DNA of 5,830 nucleotides from Bacteroidetes bacterium SW_11_45_7 (GTDB taxonomy: Bacteria; Bacteroidota; Bacteroidia; Chitinophagales; SW-11-45-7), in assembly GCA_003022985.1 (NCBI GenBank), contig PXTV01000177.1, positions 2,801-8,630 on the forward strand. The letters run 5' to 3'. Shown here in pieces: positions 1 through 5,243 of this stretch. Position numbers and translations under genes: made by a program. Position 1 is the first letter of the stretch, and each line of letters opens with the position of its first letter. The notes beneath the pieces were generated by a model, which saw only the letters and a list, made by a program, of their open reading frames with translations, was not told the DNA's origin and searched no databases.

Positions 1-1440
1 GATAACAGTGATGTGGATTCCTTTCGGGCAGCCGGCTATGCCAACGTTTTGGGCGTTTCCTCCTTCCCTGCCGTCAATCAGACCGGTGACGACCTGGTGT
101 TGAGAAGCAGGGATAGCAGCCTTATCAATGCCGTATTTTATTCACAGGATTGGTACGAAAAAGAAGAAGAGGGCTGGAGCCTTGAACGAATCGACAGCGA
201 GGTGCCCTGTAATAATGCCGGTAATTGGAAAGCGTCAGAAGCACCAGAGGGTGGTACGCCCGGCCGCGTCAATTCCGTAGCAGGAGAATTCGAGGATGTA
301 ACGCCACCCGATCTTAGGCGTGCCTTTGTTCAGGACAGCACGCTTCTCCAACTCTTCTTCTCGGAAGCATTGGACAGCACAACGGCCACTGTTGCGAGTA
401 ACTATTCCATCGACAACAACATCGGTCAGCCCGACTCTGCTGATCCTGTCGGTCCCCGCTTCACCCGGGTCGATCTTTTCCTCGATCAACCCCTCGACAA
501 GCAGACGATCTATACAGTTACTGTGGAGAATGTAAGCAACTGTGCCGGCAAGACAATTATGATGAATAATACGGCCGAATTGGGCGTACCCGCACCTATC
601 GACAGCTTTGACATTGCCATCAACGAAGTGCTGTTCAACCCCGAAAGAGGAGGTAACGGTGTGGACTATGTGGAGCTCTACAACAGATCCGGCCAAATCC
701 TCGATCTTAGCGAATTAAAGATTGGAGAAGCAGCCCCGGCCACGCCCGATCAACCTGACGAACAAGCCACCATTAGCGAGCGTGGCTATCTTTTCCTGCC
801 CGGTACTTATTTGCTTGTCAAAAAACAGAAAGACTCGAAAAATCCCGACAACTTCATGGACATCTCGTCTATGCCCAACTATCCCAATGATGAAGGCGTG
901 GTGATCCTCGCTAAGGATAGCAACACGTTCATCGATCAACTCAGATACAAAGATGATTGGCACTTCGAGCTGCTGGATGATGAAGATGGCGTCTCGTTGG
1001 AGCGGATCAGCTACGAAGAGCCCACGCAAAACGAGGATAACTGGCATTCAGCTGCCTCAACGGTTGGCTATGGCACACCTGCTTATCAGAATTCGCAATT
1101 CGGGTTGAGAAAGAATCTTGCGGATAAAGTTACTGTGACACCTGACGTCTTTTCCCCTGATGGTGATGGCCACAAGGATTTCCTTACCATTAGCTACCAA
1201 TTCAACCGGGGCGGTTACTCGGCCAACATCACCCTCTTTGATGCCAAGGGCCGCGAGATCAAGCGTTTAGCCCGCAACGAGCTGCTGGGCTATGAAGGGA
1301 GATTCCGCTGGGATGGCGTCACGGGCAATGGCCAGAAAGCCCGTATCGGCTACTATGTTATCTACTTTGAAGTATTCGATGAAAGCGGTAATACCCAACG
1401 TTTTAAGAAGACGGCTGTGCTGGGAGGTAAAATCGACTAA
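1..1440 (+). CDS. Lamin-tail-domain surface protein with FlgD/CHU_C-like C-terminus, 5'-truncated by the window
   Basis: The frame is open from base 1 to the TAA at 1438-1440 (479 codons visible), so the true start and any signal peptide lie upstream. The GTG at 13 is not a credible start. Domains by window residue: the end of a first lamin-tail (LTD) domain at about 1-93; an Ig-like, Big_5/SbsA-type domain at about 97-190, opening with DVTPPDLRRAFVQDS; a second LTD at about 203-366, with INEVLFNP and DYVELYNRSG typical of its first strands; and a C-terminal domain at about 377-479 with VTVTPDVFSPDGDGHKDF, resembling the FlgD-Ig and CHU_C domains of Bacteroidota exported proteins. The two LTD ends resemble each other (SLERI, then NW, then GTP). 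The role is probably extracellular or cell-surface, perhaps adhesive or structural. Secretion, possibly by the type IX system, is inferred from the C-terminal domain. It sits 21 bp upstream of murF-alr on the same strand and may be co-transcribed. The exact function is unknown. Confidence 0.85.
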   Translation, partial: DNSDVDSFRAAGYANVLGVSSFPAVNQTGDDLVLRSRDSSLINAVFYSQDWYEKEEEGWSLERIDSEVPCNNAGNWKASEAPEGGTPGRVNSVAGEFEDVTPPDLRRAFVQDSTLLQLFFSEALDSTTATVASNYSIDNNIGQPDSADPVGPRFTRVDLFLDQPLDKQTIYTVTVENVSNCAGKTIMMNNTAELGVPAPIDSFDIAINEVLFNPERGGNGVDYVELYNRSGQILDLSELKIGEAAPATPDQPDEQATISERGYLFLPGTYLLVKKQKDSKNPDNFMDISSMPNYPNDEGVVILAKDSNTFIDQLRYKDDWHFELLDDEDGVSLERISYEEPTQNEDNWHSAASTVGYGTPAYQNSQFGLRKNLADKVTVTPDVFSPDGDGHKDFLTISYQFNRGGYSANITLFDAKGREIKRLARNELLGYEGRFRWDGVTGNGQKARIGYYVIYFEVFDESGNTQRFKKTAVLGGKID

Positions 1441-1461
1441 TATTGTGATGTTTGTAAGGAC

Positions 1462-1911
1462 ATGCCCACCTCCTATACTATCCATGGAATCGCCTCCCTT
1501 CTCAAAGCCGAGTTGCTGCAAAAGGCCGATGATCAGGTGATCGAGCACCTTGCGCTCGACACGCGCACGCTTCATCACCCTGAAAGCTCGCTCTTTTTTG
1601 CTATCAAAGGGAAGCGGCACGATGGCCATGCCTACATTGGCGAAGCATACCAACAAGGCGTGCGGAACTTCATTGTGACAACTGCACCCAACGATGATTT
1701 GCCGGAGGCCAACATGCTCCGGGTGAATGACGCCACTCAGGCTTTGCATAAACTCACCGCCCGCCACCGGCAGAAATTTACCATACCGATCATCGGCATA
1801 ACGGGCAGCAACGGCAAGACGATTGTCAAGGAATGGCTCAGCCAGCTCCTCGAGCTCGATTTGAAGCCGGCATCTCGCGAGTGGGTGAAATGGAAGCTCT
1901 CCAACACATAA
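1462..1911 (+). CDS. murF: MurF N-terminal fragment (first open frame of the broken murF-alr)
   Basis: This is the 149-codon open frame of the disrupted fusion gene. Residues 1-108 match the MurF N-terminal UDP-precursor-binding domain: the DTRTL segment, then LFFAIKGKRHDGH, then GVRNFIVT. Residues 112-120 are the Mur-ligase ATP-binding P-loop GITGSNGKT (1795-1821), followed by IVKEWLSQLLELD. After about residue 133 the protein leaves the family: the last 15 or so residues, from KPASREW to the TAA, are out-of-frame translation of the next MurF segment. The conserved stretch that should follow the P-loop, containing the SYNSQIGVP-type motif, is absent. As encoded, the fragment lacks the rest of the ATPase domain and the C-terminal D-Ala-D-Ala-binding domain and should be inactive. 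Confidence 0.65.
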   Translation: MPTSYTIHGIASLLKAELLQKADDQVIEHLALDTRTLHHPESSLFFAIKGKRHDGHAYIGEAYQQGVRNFIVTTAPNDDLPEANMLRVNDATQALHKLTARHRQKFTIPIIGITGSNGKTIVKEWLSQLLELDLKPASREWVKWKLSNT

Positions 1912-3566
1912 TCCGACCCACAATCGGCATTTTCACAAACATTGGCCCCGCCCATGATGAAGGCTTCCTCAACAGGCAGCACAAGGTCAAAGAAAAACTC
2001 AAGCTGTTCTTTAATACCGATATCCTTATCTATTGCAGCGACTACCAGGAAATTACACAAGGAATTCTGGATAGCAGAAAATCACACCATGACGAGAATA
2101 ATGTCAAGTTCACCAGTTTTACATGGTCTATGCAGGGCAATGAGGCCGATCTCCCTATCAGATCAGTGGAAAAGAAAAATGGAGCCACGACAATCTCAGC
2201 TGTTCATCATGACGAACCCATTGCTATCACGATTCCCTTCACAGATGACGCTTCCATTGAAAACGCCATCCACTGCTGGGCATCGATGATCTGTCTGGGA
2301 TGCGAACAGGAGCGTATCCAGGAGCGCATGCAGGAACTCCGGCAAGTAGCCATGCGGCTGGAGCTAAAGAATGCGGTCAACAATTGCTCCCTGATCAACG
2401 ACAGCTACAACTCCGATTTGCACTCCCTATCCATTGCACTTGATTTCCTCAACCAGCAGCAGCAACACGCGCGCAAAACGCTTATCCTTTCTGATATCCT
2501 GCAGAGTGGCATGGATGAGCAAGAACTTTATCAGCAGGTCAGCCGGATGATCCAACAAAAAGGGGTTGATCGGTTTATTAGTGTCGGACAAGCCCTTTCC
2601 CGCCATCAAGCGTTGTTCAAATCGAACAATGAACTGCCATCTTCTTTTTTCTCCTCAACGAACCAATTGTTGAACGAGCTTTCTGCAGACGACTTTCAAA
2701 ATGAAGGCATCCTTTTAAAAGGGGCAAGAGCTTTTGGGTTTGAACAAATCGGTAATCTGCTTGAGCAGAAGGTCCATGAGACGGTTCTGGAAATCGATTT
2801 GCGCGCCATCGCCAACAATCTGAATGTCTACCACGGCTATCTCAACCAGGACACGCGCATCATGGCAATGGTCAAGGCATTCTCGTATGGCAGTGGCTCG
2901 TACGAGATCGCCAATCTCCTCCAGTTCCATCGTGTGGATTATTTAGCCGTGGCCTATGCAGATGAAGGAGTGGCCCTGCGAAAGGCGGGCATTACGCTGC
3001 CCATTGTGGTGCTCAATCCCGAGCGTAGAAGTTTTGCCACTATGATGCATCACAATCTTGAACCGGAGATTTACAGCAGGCGTCTGTTGGAAGAATACGA
3101 AAAGGCGGTTTTTGAGAGGGAGACCGTAGCGGATGTTGAACCATTTCTTATCCACCTCATGCTGGACACGGGCATGCAACGGTTGGGCTTCGAAGAGGAC
3201 GATCTTACGTGGCTTGTGGAGAAGCTGAAGGACAGTCCTTATCTGCAGGTTGAAACCGCTTTTTCCCACCTTGCCGCCAGTGGTGATGATGGTGAGATCG
3301 CATTCACAAGAGAACAGATCGATTTATTCGACAGGATGAGCAACGAGCTCATGGAACAGCTCGGGTATTTCTTCTTGCGGCATATCCTCAACTCGGGCGG
3401 TATTCTGCGTTACCCGGAAGCCCAGTACGATATGGTACGGCTCGGCCTTGGCATGATCAGCTGGAACCGGGGAGTTCGCTACAAACCACCATTTCTCAGA
3501 TTAAAAATATCCCGGCCGGAGAAACGGTGGGCTATGGCAGGCAAGGAAAGGCCGAGCACGATATGA
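1833..3566 (+). CDS. MurF central/C-terminal part fused to racemase TIM-barrel (second open frame of murF-alr)
   Basis: This is the long open frame of the broken fusion gene. ATG 1833 is not a natural start: the first 9 or so codons are the out-of-frame reading of the MurF P-loop region. Real homology starts at RFEAGISRVGEME (about 1860), followed by IRPTIGIFTNIGPAHDEGF of the MurF central domain and the C-terminal domain with LINDSYNSD (about 2392-2418). The racemase half starts at about 2785 with VLEIDLRAIANNL. The PLP lysine is in MVKAFSYGSG (codon 2874-2876), and LDTGMQRLGF and LRHILNSGGILRYPEAQYD follow. After LGLGM (about 3455) the frame is wrong and runs out at 3566. The MurF-to-Alr linker is short, as in intact Bacteroidota fusions. 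Confidence 0.65.
   Translation: MAQPAPRARFEAGISRVGEMEALQHIIRPTIGIFTNIGPAHDEGFLNRQHKVKEKLKLFFNTDILIYCSDYQEITQGILDSRKSHHDENNVKFTSFTWSMQGNEADLPIRSVEKKNGATTISAVHHDEPIAITIPFTDDASIENAIHCWASMICLGCEQERIQERMQELRQVAMRLELKNAVNNCSLINDSYNSDLHSLSIALDFLNQQQQHARKTLILSDILQSGMDEQELYQQVSRMIQQKGVDRFISVGQALSRHQALFKSNNELPSSFFSSTNQLLNELSADDFQNEGILLKGARAFGFEQIGNLLEQKVHETVLEIDLRAIANNLNVYHGYLNQDTRIMAMVKAFSYGSGSYEIANLLQFHRVDYLAVAYADEGVALRKAGITLPIVVLNPERRSFATMMHHNLEPEIYSRRLLEEYEKAVFERETVADVEPFLIHLMLDTGMQRLGFEEDDLTWLVEKLKDSPYLQVETAFSHLAASGDDGEIAFTREQIDLFDRMSNELMEQLGYFFLRHILNSGGILRYPEAQYDMVRLGLGMISWNRGVRYKPPFLRLKISRPEKRWAMAGKERPSTI
1851..1866 (+). other. Deletion junction 1 in murF (about 90-100 bp missing, out of frame)
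   Basis: Left of this point the frame starting at 1462 reads as MurF to KEWLSQLLELD. Right of it the frame one base earlier in phase reads RFEAGISRVGEM. In intact homologues about 30-33 residues lie between these two motifs; here there are almost none. Passing from one frame to the other requires a loss of 1 modulo 3 bases. The junction contains the short direct repeat AGCTC at 1844-1848 and 1853-1857, which might be a slippage trace. The size estimate rests on remembered family sequences, not an alignment. Confidence 0.65.
3452..3462 (+). other. Deletion junction 2 in alr (about 30 bp missing, out of frame)
   Basis: Upstream frame: YDMVRLGLGM, ending at about 3455. Downstream frame: QLEPGSSLQTTISQI, starting at about 3458. 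Family members normally have about ten more residues between the LGIG-type motif and the QLxPVSxLKT-type strand. The frame change again requires a deletion of 1 modulo 3, for example 31 or 34 bases. No slippery heptamer or stem-loop suggesting programmed frameshifting is visible, and missing residues would not be explained by recoding. Confidence 0.6.
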
Positions 3567-3856
3567 CCATTGCTACAGTGGGGCTCGGCTATGCCGATGG
3601 AGTGAGCTACCAGCTCAGCAACGGAAAAGGGGCTATGCTCGTCAATGGGCAACAAGCGCCCATAGTAGGCACGGTTTGTATGGACATGTGCATGTTGGAC
3701 GTCACGCACATTGAGAACGTGCAGGAGGGCGATGAAGTGGTCGTTTTCGGCCGCGACTTACCTGTGGAAAAAGTGGCCAAATGGGCAAATACCATCCCAT
3801 ATGAAATCCTTGCCACTATTCCGGGCCGTGTAAAAAGGGTGTATTATCAGGAGTGA
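3527..3856 (+). CDS. alr: Alanine racemase C-terminal fragment (third open frame of murF-alr)
   Basis: This open frame carries the C-terminal beta-domain of alanine racemase. GTG 3527 is merely the first start-like codon. The same frame is readable and homologous upstream to about 3458 (QLEPGSSLQTTISQI, then NIPAGETVGYGRQGK), which places the frameshift before it. GYADG supplies the catalytic tyrosine (codon 3590-3592), and GTVCMDMCMLDVT and EGDEVVVFG are the usual end-domain motifs. It stops at TGA 3854-3856 with a normal family C-terminus. It has no ribosome site or promoter of its own and lacks the PLP lysine domain, so it would not be a functional enzyme by itself. Confidence 0.6.
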   Translation: MGYGRQGKAEHDMTIATVGLGYADGVSYQLSNGKGAMLVNGQQAPIVGTVCMDMCMLDVTHIENVQEGDEVVVFGRDLPVEKVAKWANTIPYEILATIPGRVKRVYYQE

Positions 3857-3888
3857 AGTCATGAAAATATGTTAACCAAATAAGGATG

Positions 3889-4179
3889 TCATTCATCACT
3901 CGATAAAATAGCCAATCCAAAGGCTAAAATAGTACCAATTAATAATGCATTCCGTTTGTCTTTTTTATCCTTTTCTTGAATGCTTTGCTGAACAAATTCA
4001 TCCCAATTGTTGAAACCAAACTTTGTTACTTCATCGGTTAAATCATTTTTTGAAAAGCCAGCTTTTTCTAATAAAGATTCGTATTCATAAAAATCAGCCG
4101 AATTCGCCTTGTTTTCTCTGATCTTATTGTATAAGTTCTGTAGCCTTTGCTTTTCGTCTATTTGAAGAACCTGTGTCAT
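3889..4179 (-). CDS. Small hypothetical protein with a C-terminal membrane anchor (96 aa)
   Basis: I do not recognise this family. The protein starts at ATG 4179-4177 and ends at TGA 3891-3889. Residues 1-76 are hydrophilic, strongly charged and probably helical (for example NLYNKIRENKANSADFYEYE, then EKDKKDKR at 69-76). They are followed by one hydrophobic segment at about 78-92 (NALLIGTILAFGLAIL) and a short tail, SSDE. There is no N-terminal signal peptide, so a tail-anchored inner-membrane protein with its bulk in the cytoplasm is the natural reading. No Shine-Dalgarno or obvious Bacteroidota promoter precedes the ATG. It converges on murF-alr (32 bp between the stop codons) and lies 30 bp downstream of the end of a possible decayed gene on its own strand. 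Codons are AT-rich compared with the flanking genes. Amino-acid composition looks protein-like rather than random, which supports a real gene. Confidence 0.6.
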   Translation of the reverse strand: MTQVLQIDEKQRLQNLYNKIRENKANSADFYEYESLLEKAGFSKNDLTDEVTKFGFNNWDEFVQQSIQEKDKKDKRNALLIGTILAFGLAILSSDE

Positions 4180-4209
4180 AATGAAGGTTGAGTATGCTAA
4201 ACTGTTGGG

Positions 4210-4520
4210 TTACTGTCTTTTCTTATTTAACTTCTCTAAGATGCTTTTCGTTCGTTGAATGGCATGTAACTCTATCAAGGCCTGATTCTTAATATCTTCT
4301 ATCTCATCTTTATCTTCTTCAACTTCATCAATATGGAAAAGCTACTAAAAACTCCAATCGCAATTTGCTGAAGAGAGTCCATTCATTCTCTTCTGTAAAG
4401 ACTCATTTCGCTTCGTTTTTGAGAACGGATTTTTGAGAATCATTTGCCTTTAGACATGAGGCGTTGAAAATCATCAAAAGCGAAAAAAACAATAGAAAAA
4501 TATAAGCTGTATACCTTCAT
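4210..4520 (-). pseudogene. Possible decayed small gene, exported-protein-like start and charged helical C-terminus
   Basis: No single frame spans this stretch, but protein-like pieces follow one another on the minus strand in shifting frames. ATG 4520 opens MKVYSLYFSIVFFAF, a signal-peptide-like start. A T-rich shift near 4476 leads to MIFNASCLKANDSQKSVL (a weak lipobox-like IFNASC). Near 4380-4340 QQIAIGVFSSF can be read. The last piece, 4341-4210, is 43 codons ending in TAA with no ATG; it encodes a charged, probably coiled-coil segment (DEVEEDKDEIEDIKNQALIE, then RTKSILEKLNKK). AAGG at 4531-4528 sits 7 bases before ATG 4520. A weak Bacteroidota-like promoter (TTG at 4581-4579, 18 bp, then TACATTTA at 4560-4553, against the consensus TAnnTTTG) lies upstream. 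The last piece is the most convincing; stitching the rest together is inference and could be chance in AT-rich DNA. Confidence 0.3.
4416..4443. repeat. Imperfect 14-bp tandem duplication
   Basis: TTTTTGAGAA occurs at 4416-4425 and again at 4430-4439, giving two 14-bp units in tandem with 10 of 14 positions identical. It lies inside the suspected decayed gene. A 14-bp duplication would shift the frame and may be one of its lesions. Confidence 0.6.
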
Positions 4521-4619
4521 CAAGAGACCTTATAAAACTTTTCCAGAACATGTAAATGTAAAAATCATAACTGAAATCCAAGAATTATAACATAGCATGC
4601 ACAAACTAAATCTCCGGGT

Positions 4620-4637
4620 TTTATTGCTTTTATTGCT
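4620..4637. repeat. Perfect 9-bp tandem repeat (TTTATTGCT x2)
   Basis: Two identical copies of TTTATTGCT at 4620-4628 and 4629-4637 lie just beyond the 3' end of the methyltransferase gene. On the minus strand this reads as an A-rich tail, so it is not a U-tract terminator for that gene. No function is evident. Confidence 0.7.
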
Positions 4638-4646
4638 AATTACCCA

Positions 4647-5243
4647 TCACATCTTCTTCCCCATCATTCTAATCATTTCACCGATACCCTGATGATACGT
4701 GCCTTCATCGAGCTCGATTTCCAGCTGTTCCAGTGCCTGAATAGACAAACCCTTAAAATCCTGGCGGATATCTTCTTTGTTATAGAGCATATCAAGGTCC
4801 CTGGGACCGCCTGATGTGTAGAGCACCTGGTTTTCGGAAAACGCTTCGAGCAGCATTGTGCCGCCTTTTTTCAAAGCAGTCACCATCTTCTCATGGAAAG
4901 GTCTGCGGATATGGGAAGACATATGGGTAAAGATGAGGGCGATGACATCATAAGTGGCCGGCTCCGGTTGATAATCCTCGTAACTTTGCAGGAAGTAGTT
5001 GATGGTTACGCCTTCCTCCTTTGCAAGATTGAGCGCTTTGAGGCGCGCATTTTCGCTGATATCGAACGCATCGACCGTCCAGCCCTTTTTCGCTGCATGA
5101 ACGGCATTGCGTCCTTCGCCATCACCCGGCAACAGGAGCCGTCCCGGGTTGGCATAATCGAGATAGATCCGCAAATATTCATTTGGCTGCTTGCCATAGA
5201 TGAATTCATCTGCACGATACCGTTCTTCCCAAAAGTCTTTCAT
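4647..5243 (-). CDS. TehB-like class I SAM-dependent methyltransferase (198 aa)
   Basis: This is a small cytoplasmic methyltransferase of the Rossmann-fold class I type, closest by eye to the TehB / tellurite-resistance and thiopurine-methyltransferase-like group. The N-terminus FWEERY, then EFIYGKQPNEYL (residues 4-24), is the usual opening of this group. Motif I is LLLPGDGEGRNAV (36-48), with the glycines that contact SAM. VDAFDIS (57-63) ends strand 2 with Asp61, expected to bind the ribose. YDVIALIFTHM (98-108) is strand 4, LKKGGTMLLEAF (124-135) is the post-motif strand, and GGPRDLDMLYNKEDI (145-159) matches the substrate-side region of TehB-like proteins. It looks full length. Its ATG (5243-5241) overlaps the stop of the upstream DJ-1/PfpI gene in ATGA, so it is probably translated by coupling. 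The methyl acceptor cannot be told from sequence: tellurite, thiol compounds or a small metabolite are all possible. Confidence 0.85.
   Translation of the reverse strand: MKDFWEERYRADEFIYGKQPNEYLRIYLDYANPGRLLLPGDGEGRNAVHAAKKGWTVDAFDISENARLKALNLAKEEGVTINYFLQSYEDYQPEPATYDVIALIFTHMSSHIRRPFHEKMVTALKKGGTMLLEAFSENQVLYTSGGPRDLDMLYNKEDIRQDFKGLSIQALEQLEIELDEGTYHQGIGEMIRMMGKKM
5240..5243 (-). promoter_or_regulatory. ATGA stop/start overlap coupling the DJ-1/PfpI and methyltransferase genes
   Basis: On the minus strand the four bases ATGA contain the start codon of the methyltransferase (5243-5241) and the stop codon of the upstream gene (5242-5240). This arrangement normally means co-transcription and translational coupling. 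It also supports this ATG as the methyltransferase start. Confidence 0.75.

Larger units (their letters stand above)
1462..3856 (+). pseudogene. murF-alr: Bifunctional MurF / alanine racemase fusion gene, disrupted by two internal out-of-frame deletions
   Basis: An intact gene would encode UDP-N-acetylmuramoyl-tripeptide--D-alanyl-D-alanine ligase fused to PLP-dependent alanine racemase, the usual Bacteroidota form of about 800-840 residues. It would convert L-Ala to D-Ala and add D-Ala-D-Ala to the peptidoglycan precursor in the cytoplasm. Homology runs almost end to end but in three frames: 1462 to about 1860, about 1860 to 3456, and about 3456 to 3856. At each junction family residues are missing: about 30 around 1851-1866 and about 10 around 3452-3462. 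The frame order implies that each deletion is 1 modulo 3 in length, so they do not compensate. The start is firm: ATG 1462 is the only start codon between the upstream in-frame stop (1438-1440) and the conserved N-terminus. TAAGGA at 1455-1460 lies too close to the ATG to be a normal ribosome site. Both activities are normally essential, so this is either a second, dead copy or an assembly error. Confidence 0.8.
3857..4646. other. AT-rich island between murF-alr and the methyltransferase operon
   Basis: The stretch is visibly poorer in G+C than both flanks. By hand count, bases 4021-4080 are 28% and 4441-4500 are 32% GC, against 52% for 2821-2880 and 68% for 5521-5580. It contains one intact small minus-strand gene (3889-4179), a probable decayed minus-strand gene (about 4210-4520) and two short tandem repeats. 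I see no transposase, integrase, tRNA gene or clear attachment-site repeats at its edges. Composition suggests a foreign or weakly constrained insertion, but this is inference. Confidence 0.55.

Noticed and set aside
235..696. Minus-strand open frame (153 codons) opposite the lamin-tail protein
   Set aside because: It lies entirely inside a well-supported gene on the other strand and has no recognisable domain.
1833..1860. ATG 1833 as a true start of a separate shortened MurF-Alr protein
   Set aside because: The codons from it to about 1859 are an out-of-frame reading of the MurF P-loop region, no ribosome site precedes it, and the product would lack the ATP-binding loop.
1267..1923. Long minus-strand open frame (218 codons) opposite the end of the surface-protein gene and the murF start
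   Set aside because: It is antisense to two genes with clear domain homology, spans their junction, and shows no recognisable family motif. It is best explained as a shadow of their codon bias.
3440..3566. Programmed ribosomal frameshift joining the racemase halves
   Set aside because: No slippery heptamer or downstream stem-loop is visible, and conserved residues are missing at the junction, which recoding would not explain.
3851..3901. Imperfect inverted repeat over the two convergent stop codons (GAGTGA/TCACTC, then ATGA/TCAT)
   Set aside because: The stem is short and interrupted, the loop is over 20 bases, and neither side is followed by a T-run, so it does not qualify as an intrinsic terminator.
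3857..4646. Insertion sequence, CRISPR array or tRNA in the AT-rich island
   Set aside because: No transposase fragment, terminal inverted repeats, regularly spaced repeats or tRNA-like cloverleaf could be found on reading both strands.
4597..4692. 31-codon plus-strand ORF encoding a very hydrophobic peptide (starts MHKLNLRVLLLLLL)
   Set aside because: Its leucine run comes from the 9-bp tandem repeat, and its second half is antisense to the methyltransferase 3' end. There is no ribosome site, so it is probably coincidental, although a small toxic peptide cannot be fully excluded.
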